From Opacimonas sp014872805 (GTDB lineage: Bacteria > Pseudomonadota > Gammaproteobacteria > Enterobacterales > Alteromonadaceae): DNA of 64,000 bases. Positions 17,374-25,803 of the stretch are shown in pieces. The DNA lies in NCBI GenBank assembly GCA_014872805.1, contig WKFN01000007.1, positions 62,001 through 126,000 of the forward strand. The letters run 5' to 3'. The notes under the pieces were generated by a model. The model was not told where the DNA came from. It saw only the letters and a program-made list of their open reading frames with translations, and did not search any database. The position numbers and the translations under genes are program-made. Positions within the stretch are counted from its first letter, which is position 1, and every line of letters begins with the position of its first letter.

Positions 17374-17943
17374 TTATTCTACTAGTTCCGAGAGGTATTG
17401 TACAATCTCTGTACAATCGCCACTGGCTAGAAAAGCTTGTTTCTTTTCTGCATCCACGGGAAGTAGCTCCAACCAACGGTTGATGACCCAAATCGGATCA
17501 TCAAACTTGGTCTCTGAATATAAAGTATTCACTTCAGGATAGCGAGCGAATATTTCCTCTAATCGTTTGTCCATCGGATGTAACTCGGCTTTGTTTTCAT
17601 TAAAAGCCATCGGAGATATCATTTCACAATCACCAATGCGAAGACCATCGCTTTCAGTGGCAATGTGTTCAATTTTGACACATTGCAGACCTTCCACAGT
17701 GATCCCTAAAAAACCATCATCCAACATATTAAAATCAACCACCTCAACATATGTACCAATCGGGTATATGTGTTCGTTGTTGTCTTTGTTGCCTTTTGCA
17801 TTGAGCATACAAACCACAAACCCTGTTTCCGCTGCGCAGGCTTCTTTAACCATGCGCACATAACGCGCTTCGAAAATACGCAATGACATTCTGCCACCAG
17901 GAAGAACGTGCGCGGATAAAGGAAAAAGGGGTAATGTAACCAA
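17374..17943 (-). CDS. LON substrate-binding domain protein
   Basis: Stand-alone LON N-terminal domain protein of about 189 residues without an ATPase or protease part. The N terminus LPLFPLSAHVLPGGRMSLRIFEARYVRMV is diagnostic of the family. No ATG is available upstream of Met24 of the longest frame. The TTG at 17943 is chosen because GAGG stands nine bases before it; a TTG five codons earlier is the alternative. It lies on the same strand 59 bp before the ECF sigma gene and is probably co-transcribed. Its function in this setting is unknown; such genes are often found near ChrR systems. Confidence 0.8.
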   Translation of the reverse strand: MVTLPLFPLSAHVLPGGRMSLRIFEARYVRMVKEACAAETGFVVCMLNAKGNKDNNEHIYPIGTYVEVVDFNMLDDGFLGITVEGLQCVKIEHIATESDGLRIGDCEMISPMAFNENKAELHPMDKRLEEIFARYPEVNTLYSETKFDDPIWVINRWLELLPVDAEKKQAFLASGDCTEIVQYLSELVE

Positions 17944-18024
17944 TGTTGCGATCCTCAAATAAACTTACACCATTTATACAGCTCAACCCTACGAAAAGAT
18001 TAACTTTGAACAGAAAAAACTTGT

Positions 18025-18054
18025 TGATCCAAATTGCATTTACTACTGTAAATA
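18025..18054 (+). promoter_or_regulatory. ECF11-type (RpoE-ChrR) promoter of the cfa operon
   Basis: TGATCC (18025-18030), exactly 18 bp, then TAAATA (18049-18054). The Rhodobacter RpoE promoter is TGATCC-N18-TAnnTA-like. The predicted start of transcription is about 20 bp before the ATG at 18082. Confidence 0.82.
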
Positions 18055-18081
18055 ATACGAAACACTTTATCTATTTTTTGT

Positions 18082-18525
18082 ATGCCGATTATTGATCAAT
18101 TTTGCGCGTTTTATAATGATTTAAAATCATCTCAACTTACTGATATCAAATTGATTTATAGTGATGATATAGAACTGATCGATCCCATCGGCGTGCATCG
18201 CGGACAGGGTCAGTTAACCGCTTACTTTGACAAGCTATTACAGGGGGCAAAGCACTGCGACTTTAGTATTACAACTGTTGCAGAGCACAAACTAATTAAG
18301 CCCTCTGATCTATCTCAGTACTCAGTCAATTGGGTGATGTCGTTTGCCACACCAAAACTAAACAGCGGTCGCACAATTGATGTGGATGGCATGACTTTAT
18401 TAAAAGTACGTGACGACAAAATTTTTTATCACCGAGATTATTACGATTTAGGTCAAATGGTATATGAACATATCCCAATCCTTGGTGCTATCACCAAAAA
18501 GATTAAATACGGTATGCGCGCATGA
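18082..18525 (+). CDS. NTF2-like / SnoaL-like protein
   Basis: A 147-residue protein of the nuclear transport factor 2-like fold. The N-terminal helix (IDQFCAFYNDL) is followed by the typical IYSDDIELIDPIGVHRGQGQLTAYF core and a C-terminal DKIFYHRDYYDLGQMVYE strand. It is the first gene of the predicted ECF-controlled operon and overlaps the next gene by four bases (ATGA). Close relatives occur in the same cluster (SDR, amine oxidase, DUF1365, Cfa) in many proteobacteria. The substrate or enzymatic role is not known to me. No strong ribosome binding site is seen, which fits the short leader. Confidence 0.8.
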   Translation: MPIIDQFCAFYNDLKSSQLTDIKLIYSDDIELIDPIGVHRGQGQLTAYFDKLLQGAKHCDFSITTVAEHKLIKPSDLSQYSVNWVMSFATPKLNSGRTIDVDGMTLLKVRDDKIFYHRDYYDLGQMVYEHIPILGAITKKIKYGMRA

Positions 18526-19253
18526 AAACATTACTGATCACCGGTGCCACCTCAGGTATTGGCGAAGCTGTTGCAATACTGGCAGCACAACGAGGGTTTA
18601 ATGTCATAGCCTGTGGTCGCAACCAACAACGTCTTGATGAAATGAGTGAGATGGATAACATCTCTGTTTGTCAATTCGATGCCACGGACTTAGTTGACAC
18701 TCAATCAGCATTGGCAGGCATCACTGCCGATATCGTATTACTGAACGCCGGTACTTGTGAATATGTTGATTTACCGCATTTTGACGCAAGGTTGTTTGAA
18801 CGTGTATTTGCAATTAATGTGCAAGGTGTGGCCAACGTCATTGAGGCATTGAGTCCATCACTTAATTCTGGCAACAAACTGGTGTTTGTCGATAGTCTGG
18901 CTCGCTTACTGCCGTTTCCTCGAAGCGCGGCTTATGGTGCTAGTAAAGCGGCTCTTAATTACATGGCTAAATCATTGGCCGTCGATTATGGTCATCTAGG
19001 AATCGAGGTTCAGACTATTTCACCTGGTTTTGTCAAAACGCCACTGACCGATAAAAACGATTTCCCTATGCCACTAGTGATTGGCGTTGAAGAGGCGGCA
19101 CAGGACATTTTAAATGGCATTCAAAGTCGTCGCGCCAGTATTTATTTCCCTACGCGCTTGAGCCTGATCTTGCGCTTTTTGCATTGTTTACCGCAATCAT
19201 GGCAGCACAAAATCGCTATGAATATGCGCCAAACCAAAAGACACACAGCATGA
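18522..19253 (+). CDS. Short-chain dehydrogenase/reductase
   Basis: A 243-residue NAD(P)-dependent oxidoreductase. Cofactor motif TGATSGIGEA (residues 6-15), then LLNAGTCEY (the NAG motif), a catalytic serine in VDSLAR and the catalytic YGASK (Tyr/Lys) in SAAYGASKAALNYMAK. It overlaps the NTF2-like gene by four bases upstream and the amine oxidase gene by four bases downstream, so it is part of one operon. Member of the conserved singlet-oxygen/Cfa cluster; its substrate is unknown, perhaps a fatty-acyl derivative (inference). Confidence 0.88.
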   Translation: MKTLLITGATSGIGEAVAILAAQRGFNVIACGRNQQRLDEMSEMDNISVCQFDATDLVDTQSALAGITADIVLLNAGTCEYVDLPHFDARLFERVFAINVQGVANVIEALSPSLNSGNKLVFVDSLARLLPFPRSAAYGASKAALNYMAKSLAVDYGHLGIEVQTISPGFVKTPLTDKNDFPMPLVIGVEEAAQDILNGIQSRRASIYFPTRLSLILRFLHCLPQSWQHKIAMNMRQTKRHTA

Positions 19254-20512
19254 AAAAACGCATCGCAATCATTGGTACCGGTATTTCTGGGTTAACCTGC
19301 GGATATCTACTTCACCGCAAACACGATATTATTGTGTTTGAAACTAACAATTACATTGGCGGTCATACCGCTACCAAAGACGTCACGGTGAATGGCAAAG
19401 AATACGCCATCGATACTGGTTTTATCGTTTTTAACGATTGGACCTATCCAAATTTTAATCAACTCATGAATCAAATAGGGGTGAACGCACAGCCAACAGA
19501 AATGAGCTTTAGCGTCAAAAATCACGCGCAAAACATCGAATACAATGGTAATAATCTCAACTCATTGTTTGCTCAGCGCCGCAATTTTTTGCGTCCTCGA
19601 TTTTGGCGCATCATTCGCGACATTCTCAAATTTAACAAATTGTGTAAGAGCGACGATGCACTAGCGCATGCAGAGCAAAATAAAACGCTCTTTGAATACA
19701 TCCAACATCATAATCTCTCTGCGGATTTTACAGACAACTACATCTTGCCAATGTGCGCTGCCATTTGGTCCATGTCGCTGGCGGATACCAAGCGTTTTCC
19801 ATTGCGCTTCTTTTTGCAGTTTTTTAATAATCACGGCCTCCTAAACATTACTGACCGCCCTCAGTGGTACACCATTATTGGCGGCTCAAGAGAGTACATT
19901 GCGCCGTTAACGGAAGGATTCAAAGACTCGATCCGCCTGAATTCTCCCGTCACCTCTGTGCGTAAAACAGATGCTGGCATGATTGTCAGCAGTTCAAACG
20001 GAGATGAAGTTTTTGATGAGGTGATTTTTGCCTGTCATTCCGACCAAGCGCTGGCCATGTTAGATACCCCGAGTAAAGATCAGCAGGATATCCTTGGAGC
20101 AATTCCGTATGCCATGAACGAGGTCGTGCTGCACACTGACACCTCAGTATTACCCAAACGCCCTTTGGCGTGGGCAAGCTGGAATTACGTAATTAAGGGT
20201 GAAGAAGACGAAGAACATAAAGCTGCTTCGGTCACTTATAATATGAATATTTTACAACGCTTAAAGTGTGCTCCGACATTTTGCGTTACATTAAACAATA
20301 CCGATGCGATTAACCCCAGCAAAATTCTCGGTACCTATCATTATGCTCATCCCCAATACAGTCCAGAGATGGTCGCGGCACAACAACGCAAAGAGCACAT
20401 TTGTGGGGTAGACAATACCTATTTTTGTGGTGCGTATTGGTATAACGGCTTCCACGAAGATGGGGTGCGCAGTGCATTAGAAGTGTGTGCCAAATTTGGG
20501 GAGTCTTTGTGA
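19250..20512 (+). CDS. FAD-dependent amine oxidase-family protein
   Basis: A 420-residue flavoprotein. The N-terminal dinucleotide-binding motif IIGTGISGLTCGYLL is followed by ETNNYIGGHTATKDV and AIDTGFIVFND; the C-terminal FAD contact FCGAYWYNGFHEDG is present. The ATG at 19250 overlaps the SDR stop and gives the canonical MKKRIAIIGTG start; the frame extends upstream inside the SDR gene but that is shadow. This family is commonly annotated as NAD(P)-binding or amine oxidase and neighbours cfa and DUF1365 genes, suggesting a lipid-modifying pathway. The exact reaction is unknown. Confidence 0.88.
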   Translation: MKKRIAIIGTGISGLTCGYLLHRKHDIIVFETNNYIGGHTATKDVTVNGKEYAIDTGFIVFNDWTYPNFNQLMNQIGVNAQPTEMSFSVKNHAQNIEYNGNNLNSLFAQRRNFLRPRFWRIIRDILKFNKLCKSDDALAHAEQNKTLFEYIQHHNLSADFTDNYILPMCAAIWSMSLADTKRFPLRFFLQFFNNHGLLNITDRPQWYTIIGGSREYIAPLTEGFKDSIRLNSPVTSVRKTDAGMIVSSSNGDEVFDEVIFACHSDQALAMLDTPSKDQQDILGAIPYAMNEVVLHTDTSVLPKRPLAWASWNYVIKGEEDEEHKAASVTYNMNILQRLKCAPTFCVTLNNTDAINPSKILGTYHYAHPQYSPEMVAAQQRKEHICGVDNTYFCGAYWYNGFHEDGVRSALEVCAKFGESL

Positions 20513-21279
20513 GCCTCGCAGCGCAGTCACTAGAGAGTGCCATTTATCGTGGCACGGTTTGGCATGAACGAGTTAAACCCACAAAACATGCTTTTCAGTA
20601 TGATATTGCTTTATTCTGGCTAAAACTCAGTGAAATTGAGGGGTTGGATAGTCTCAATGGGCTGCATATCAATCGCAGAGGCTGGTTATCTTTTGTGCGC
20701 AAAGACTATTGTGCGCCACATATTAGCGATTTACAAACCGCTATATTAGCAAAGGCCAACACTCTTTCTGATGGTGAAGAAATTACAGGAGAGGTCTTTT
20801 TTTTGGGGCAAACTCGGACTTTGAACGTGTATTTTTCCCCTGTTAATTTTTATTACATTCGACGAGAAGGCGAGTTTAGCCATATGTTGGCGGAAGTAAG
20901 TAATACACCATGGAACGAACGCCATTATTATTTGGTCGATCTGAAAGAACAAGCACCTACGCAAAAAGCATTTCATGTATCCCCTTTCAACCCGATGGAT
21001 ATGACATACCATTGGCAAATAAGTGAACCCGCTGAGACCCTGAAACTCGTATTAAGTTGTCACCGTGAAGACAAAGAATTTGTCGCGGGTATTGCACTTA
21101 ATAGGTCCGAGTTATCTGTCAAGAATTTGCGACAATTGCGACGCCAAATTCCAAGTATGACACTCAAAACGGTGATCGGCATTTATTGGCAAGCAGTAAA
21201 ACTATTTATTAAACGCACGCCGTTTTATGGTCATCCGGGCAAACCAGATAACCCTCCAGCGATACAAAGTGAGAAGTAA
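20509..21279 (+). CDS. DUF1365 family protein
   Basis: A 256-residue protein of the DUF1365 family. The start is the GTG at 20509, in a GTGA overlap with the previous stop, with GGGGAG five bases upstream; this gives SLESAIYRGTVWHERVKPTKHAFQY. Family motifs RTLNVYFSPVNFYYI and KAFHVSPFNPMDMTYHW are clear. The function is unknown, but the family almost always accompanies cyclopropane-fatty-acid synthase-like genes and the amine oxidase, consistent with a branched, furan or cyclopropane fatty acid step. The gene ends four bases before cfa. Confidence 0.88.
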   Translation: MSLAAQSLESAIYRGTVWHERVKPTKHAFQYDIALFWLKLSEIEGLDSLNGLHINRRGWLSFVRKDYCAPHISDLQTAILAKANTLSDGEEITGEVFFLGQTRTLNVYFSPVNFYYIRREGEFSHMLAEVSNTPWNERHYYLVDLKEQAPTQKAFHVSPFNPMDMTYHWQISEPAETLKLVLSCHREDKEFVAGIALNRSELSVKNLRQLRRQIPSMTLKTVIGIYWQAVKLFIKRTPFYGHPGKPDNPPAIQSEK

Positions 21280-21283
21280 AATT

Positions 21284-22540
21284 ATGTCACAATTAGAACA
21301 ATCCATCGCACAACACGAATCCGTTAGCATTATAGATAAATGGGCTAAGTCGGCCTTTATTGGAGTGCTTAATCACCTCCCTGATGGGTATTTAACCTTA
21401 ACTGAAAACGGGGTCTTAGTTGGCCAATTTGGCAACGCTGATTCAACTTTGCATGCAGAAGTCAATATTCTCAACAGCAAAGCTTATCGCCAGTTATTAC
21501 TGGGTGGCAGTGTGGCTGCCGGTGAGACGTATATGGATAAGCTTTGGGATACGCCCAATCTAACGCATGTGATCCAGATCTTTGCACGCAATTTGCCGGT
21601 GTTGGACAAATGGGAAAAGCGCTTTAAATGGATGATTATGCCTGTAAATAAGGTGCAGCACTTTTTGCGACGAAACTCGGTCAGCCAAGCCAGAAAAAAT
21701 ATCCAAGCTCACTACGATTTAGGCAATGATCTCTATACCGAGTTTTTGTGCCCCAACATGATGTACTCCAGTGCAATTTATCCTCATGAACATGCCAGTT
21801 TGAGCGAAGCGCAAGAACATAAACTCAAGCAAATCTGTGATAAGTTGCAGCTTAGTCCGACCGACCATCTTCTAGAAATAGGTACTGGCTGGGGCGGCCT
21901 TGCTGTTTTTGCAGCCAAACACTATGGCTGTAAAGTCACAACAACAACGATTTCGGACGAACAGTATGCTTGGGCTGAAGATTGGGTGGCTAGAGAAGGT
22001 CTAGCTAATCGTATCACTCTGCTCAAACGCGATTATCGTTTATTAGAAGGTCAATACGACAAAGTGGTTTCCATCGAGATGATTGAAGCAGTTGGAAAAC
22101 GCTTTTTGCGCAATTTCTTCGAAAAGTGCTCGAGTTTACTCAAGCCCAATGGGTTGATGCTGCTCCAAGCGATCACGATTGATGACAGACGCTACGACAG
22201 CTATGCCAACAGTGTGGATTTTATCCAAAAATACATTTTTCCTGGCGGTTTTTTACCTTCACAATATGTTATTAATCAACACATCAAAAAGTACACCGAT
22301 TTTAGCATTCGAGACTTGCATGATATCGGTCTAGATTATGCCCAAACGCTTAAACACTGGCATGAAACATTCTTAGCGAATTTAGATTCATTACAACAAA
22401 AAGGCTATGACGAACGTTTTGCCAGAATGTGGGAATACTATCTAAATTATTGTGAAGGCGGATTTCGCGAGAGAACCATTAGCACAGTACAACTATTACT
22501 TGGCAAGTCTCAACATACCCAAAACATGCAATTCCGCTAA
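21284..22540 (+). CDS. cfa: Cyclopropane-fatty-acyl-phospholipid synthase family protein
   Basis: SAM-dependent methyltransferase that modifies double bonds of membrane phospholipid acyl chains; 418 residues. The N-terminal lipid-binding region precedes the conserved HYDLGNDLYTEFL (about residues 147-160). The SAM motif is LEIGTGWGGLAVFAAKHYG, followed by TTTTISDEQYAWA and VVSIEMIEAVG. The C terminus ends YYLNYCEGGFRERTISTVQ. The ATG at 21284 is used; the frame extends into the preceding gene. It is the last gene of the ECF-controlled operon. The product could be cyclopropane or a related methylated or furan fatty acid. Confidence 0.9.
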   Translation: MSQLEQSIAQHESVSIIDKWAKSAFIGVLNHLPDGYLTLTENGVLVGQFGNADSTLHAEVNILNSKAYRQLLLGGSVAAGETYMDKLWDTPNLTHVIQIFARNLPVLDKWEKRFKWMIMPVNKVQHFLRRNSVSQARKNIQAHYDLGNDLYTEFLCPNMMYSSAIYPHEHASLSEAQEHKLKQICDKLQLSPTDHLLEIGTGWGGLAVFAAKHYGCKVTTTTISDEQYAWAEDWVAREGLANRITLLKRDYRLLEGQYDKVVSIEMIEAVGKRFLRNFFEKCSSLLKPNGLMLLQAITIDDRRYDSYANSVDFIQKYIFPGGFLPSQYVINQHIKKYTDFSIRDLHDIGLDYAQTLKHWHETFLANLDSLQQKGYDERFARMWEYYLNYCEGGFRERTISTVQLLLGKSQHTQNMQFR

Positions 22541-22573
22541 CTTTTTTTCGTGTGGTAGAGGTATCAGTGACGG

Positions 22574-22675
22574 TTATGGATTACCCGTCGCTGGTAACTT
22601 TTCTAAAAACTTAGGCTTACCTTGATTGACTCGAATTTCAACTCGGCGATTACTACCTCAATGATCGGCATAGTG
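22574..22675 (-). pseudogene. C-terminal remnant of an OmpA/PomB-like gene
   Basis: On the minus strand the frame ending at the TAA (22574-22576) reads GSNRRVEIRVNQGKPKFLEK and a few more residues. Upstream it is broken by an in-frame TGA (22658-22660), preceded by SHYADH. NRRVEI is the hallmark of the OmpA/MotB peptidoglycan-binding C terminus. In Vibrio and Alteromonadales, pomAB (sodium-driven flagellar motor) normally sits beside xseB-ispA-dxs, so this looks like what is left of pomB after deletion. Too short to be functional. Confidence 0.55.
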
Positions 22676-22778
22676 CGAATTTACTAGAGATTAAATTAGA
22701 AAATCACATACCAAACATACCCAAACTCCTGATTCCTTGTTAGAATGCAGTAAATTTTGAATCCCAACAGGATGTCTT

Positions 22779-23012
22779 ATGTCTGATGCTAACGAACGCA
22801 ATACGCCCAGTTTTGAAGAAGCGATGCAACAACTCGAACGCATTGTGACCGAAATGGAGCAAGGTGATCTGCCTTTAGCTGACGCGTTAAGTAAATTTGA
22901 GCAAGGAATCAAGCTAGCGAGAGCCAGCCAAGCCCAGCTTAAAGAAGCCGAGCAAAAAGTACAAATACTTGCTCAAGACAATATGACTTTGACGGACTTT
23001 GAGCCCGAATAA
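22779..23012 (+). CDS. xseB: Exodeoxyribonuclease VII small subunit
   Basis: A 77-residue subunit of exonuclease VII, which degrades single-stranded DNA together with XseA. It has the typical motif SFEEAMQQLERIVTEMEQGD, then LPLADALSKFEQGIKLARA, and is entirely helical/coiled-coil in character. AGGA lies before the ATG. First gene of xseB-ispA-dxs, as in E. coli and Vibrio. Confidence 0.94.
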   Translation: MSDANERNTPSFEEAMQQLERIVTEMEQGDLPLADALSKFEQGIKLARASQAQLKEAEQKVQILAQDNMTLTDFEPE

Positions 23013-23036
23013 TCCTTCCTAAAATTCAAGCGACTC

Positions 23037-23921
23037 ATGAAATTCGAACAGTACCATGCTGATGTGCGCGCCCGAATTGATTATCAATTAGAGCAACACG
23101 TCAACAGTTTACCAGAACAAGCCTCGCCACTCGCGGATGCAATGAAATATACATTGTTGAGCAACGGCAAGCGTGTCAGGCCGTTATTGATGACCATGGT
23201 AGCTGAGATGCTCAATCTATCATTCGCAAAAGTGGTCAATCTAGCCTGCGCAGTGGAATGCATTCACGCTTATTCACTCGTACATGATGACTTGCCCGCA
23301 ATGGATGACGACGACTTGCGCCGTGGTCAACCTACTTGTCATATTTTATTTGACGAAGGCATGGCGATTTTAGCTGGTGATGCACTGCAAACCATGGCTT
23401 TTGAGATGGTTGTCAACGACGCATTGCTTATCGCAGAAGAGAAAATAAACAGTTTGAGACTTTTGACCAATGCTTCAGGCTACGCCGGTATGTGCGGCGG
23501 CCAAGCGATTGATTTAACTCACACTAATCAACAAATTGATGTCAAGACACTGACAGAATTACATCAACTAAAAACCGGCGCATTATTGCAAGCATGTGTC
23601 TCGATTCCAATGGCTCTTGCTGAAGGGATTGATGAAAGTGCACAAAAAGCTTTGCTGCAGTTTGCTCAAAAAATCGGCTTAGCTTTCCAAGTGCAAGATG
23701 ACATTCTTGATGTGACCGGTGATAGCGCTACATTAGGCAAGCCCAGCGGTTCAGACGAAGAAGCCAACAAATCCACTTTCCCCGGGCTATTGGGACTCAA
23801 TGCAGCACAGAATTACCTAGACAAACTCTACAGCGAAGCGTTGACCAGTTTGAAGCAATTACCCTATCATACGGATCCATTAAGGGACTTTGCACAGTAT
23901 ATAATTAAACGGAATTATTAA
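23037..23921 (+). CDS. ispA: Farnesyl diphosphate synthase (geranyltranstransferase)
   Basis: Condenses isopentenyl diphosphate with dimethylallyl and geranyl diphosphate to give farnesyl diphosphate for undecaprenol and quinone synthesis; 294 residues. The first aspartate-rich motif is DDLPAMDDDDLRRG (about residues 84-97) and the second is QVQDDILDVTGD (about 220). The basic NGKRVRP motif near the N terminus is present. It lies 24 bp after xseB and 7 bp before dxs. Confidence 0.95.
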   Translation: MKFEQYHADVRARIDYQLEQHVNSLPEQASPLADAMKYTLLSNGKRVRPLLMTMVAEMLNLSFAKVVNLACAVECIHAYSLVHDDLPAMDDDDLRRGQPTCHILFDEGMAILAGDALQTMAFEMVVNDALLIAEEKINSLRLLTNASGYAGMCGGQAIDLTHTNQQIDVKTLTELHQLKTGALLQACVSIPMALAEGIDESAQKALLQFAQKIGLAFQVQDDILDVTGDSATLGKPSGSDEEANKSTFPGLLGLNAAQNYLDKLYSEALTSLKQLPYHTDPLRDFAQYIIKRNY

Positions 23922-23928
23922 AATAACA

Positions 23929-25803
23929 ATGAATACCATGACCCTCTCACTCGACCACTACCCGTTATTAGCGTTGGCGAACAATCCGGCAGAGTTACGC
24001 ACTTTGCCTAAGGATAAACTTCCTCAGTTAGCCGGTGAACTCAGACAATATCTCTTAGCATGTGTCAGCCAATCGTCGGGACACTTTGCATCGGGTCTTG
24101 GTACAGTCGAATTAACGGTCGCACTGCACTATGTATACAATACCCCATTTGATCAACTCGTTTGGGATGTCGGTCATCAAGCCTATCCGCATAAAATCTT
24201 AACCGAGCGCCGCGAACGCATGTCGACCATTCGCCAAAAAGACGGATTACACCCTTTCCCTTGGCCATTAGAGTCAGAGTACGATACATTTGCTGTCGGC
24301 CATTCTTCGACATCTATTAGTGCTGCTCTCGGTATGGCTATCGCAGCAGATAAAGAAGGCAAAAATCGCAAAACCGTCGCGGTCATCGGCGATGGCGCGA
24401 TGACCGCAGGCTTGGCATTTGAAGCATTGAATCACGGCGGGGATTTGGACAAAGACTTAGTCGTCGTATTGAACGACAATGAAATGTCGATATCCGAAAA
24501 TGTTGGCGCCTTAAATTCTCACTTAGCGCGCCTGTTGACTGGGAATTTTTATAATACGATCCGCGATGGTAGCAAAAAAGTGTTATCTAACGTACCCCCA
24601 CTCAAGGAATTCGCTTCTAAGGCTGAGGAACACATTAAGGGCATGGTCGTGCCTGGAACCATTTTTGAAGAATTAGGTTTCAACTATATTGGTCCAATTG
24701 ATGGGCACGATGTTAAAAGTATGGTTGATACCTTACGTAACATGCGTCAAAACAGAGGGCCTCAAATCCTCCATGTAGTTACCCGAAAAGGCAAAGGCTA
24801 TGAAGTAGCCGAAAAGGATCCGATCAAATTCCACGCCGTACCTAAATTCAACCCTGCCGATGAAGCACTACCGAAAGCCAAACCAACGTCACCCTCTTAT
24901 TCGGCGATTTTTGGTCAATGGTTATGTGATATGGCCGAAGTCGATCCAAAACTCATGGCGATTACCCCAGCTATGCGAGAAGGGTCTGGCATGGTCAAGT
25001 TTTCACAAGCCTACCCTGAGCAATACTTTGATGTGGCGATTGCTGAGCAACACGCAGTGACCCTTGCTGCGGGTATGGCAACGCAAAGATTACATCCGGT
25101 AGTTGCGATCTATTCGACGTTTTTACAACGTGCTTATGACCAGCTCATCCACGATGTGGCCTTACAAAACTTACCTGTGTTATTTGCGATTGACCGCGCC
25201 GGTATTGTCGGTGCCGATGGTCCCACCCACCAAGGTGCCTTTGATATCAGTTTCATGCGCTGTATACCTAACATGGTGATCATGACGCCTGCTGACGAAA
25301 ATGAGTGTCGACAAATGCTATACACCGGTCATCGACATCAAGGACCAGCGGCGGTGCGCTACCCTCGTGGAGGGGGGCCTAATGTGCCAATTGAATCGAA
25401 CATGGCGGCGATACCTTTGGGTCAATCGCGAAGCATTTTACAAGGAAAAAACGTTGCGATACTCAATTTTGGTACTCTGTTGCCAGAAGCTCAGAAGGCT
25501 GCTGAAGCGCTAGGCGCAACCCTAGTTGATATGCGCTTTGTTAAACCCCTTGATGAAAAAGCGGTTACAGACCTAGCTGCGACTCACGAACTACTCGTGA
25601 CATTAGAAGATGGTGCGATCAAAGGTGGCGCGGGTTCAGAAGTGGCTGAATATTTGTTTAACACACAAACCCAGGTTAAGTTGCTTCAGTGTGGCTTGCC
25701 GGATACCTTCATTATGCAAGGCACTCAGGCAGAAATGTATGCCGAACATCAAATCGATGGCGCTGGAATCGTCGCTCAAGTCAACGCGTTTATTAATGGG
25801 TAA
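23929..25803 (+). CDS. dxs: 1-deoxy-D-xylulose-5-phosphate synthase
   Basis: First enzyme of the MEP isoprenoid pathway, a thiamine diphosphate-dependent transketolase-like enzyme; 624 residues. Visible motifs are WDVGHQAYPHK, the cofactor motif GDGAMTAGLAFEALNHGG with NDNEMSIS, and the pyrimidine-domain AEQHAVTLAAGMA with DRAGIVGADGPTH. The ATG at 23929 has only a weak ribosome binding site, and an ATG three codons later is equally possible. The last 11 bases overlap pgpA tail-to-tail. Confidence 0.96.
   Translation: MNTMTLSLDHYPLLALANNPAELRTLPKDKLPQLAGELRQYLLACVSQSSGHFASGLGTVELTVALHYVYNTPFDQLVWDVGHQAYPHKILTERRERMSTIRQKDGLHPFPWPLESEYDTFAVGHSSTSISAALGMAIAADKEGKNRKTVAVIGDGAMTAGLAFEALNHGGDLDKDLVVVLNDNEMSISENVGALNSHLARLLTGNFYNTIRDGSKKVLSNVPPLKEFASKAEEHIKGMVVPGTIFEELGFNYIGPIDGHDVKSMVDTLRNMRQNRGPQILHVVTRKGKGYEVAEKDPIKFHAVPKFNPADEALPKAKPTSPSYSAIFGQWLCDMAEVDPKLMAITPAMREGSGMVKFSQAYPEQYFDVAIAEQHAVTLAAGMATQRLHPVVAIYSTFLQRAYDQLIHDVALQNLPVLFAIDRAGIVGADGPTHQGAFDISFMRCIPNMVIMTPADENECRQMLYTGHRHQGPAAVRYPRGGGPNVPIESNMAAIPLGQSRSILQGKNVAILNFGTLLPEAQKAAEALGATLVDMRFVKPLDEKAVTDLAATHELLVTLEDGAIKGGAGSEVAEYLFNTQTQVKLLQCGLPDTFIMQGTQAEMYAEHQIDGAGIVAQVNAFING

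Noticed and set aside
17315..17491. N-terminal extension of the ECF sigma factor from a TTG
   Set aside because: It lies inside the LON-domain gene in another frame and has no sigma-factor similarity; the ATG at 17314 has a GGAG site.
17474..17500. TGATCC inside the LON gene as an ECF promoter for the sigma gene
   Set aside because: The hexamer 18 bp downstream is TTGGTT, not a TAnnTA-like -10, and the site is within a coding region.
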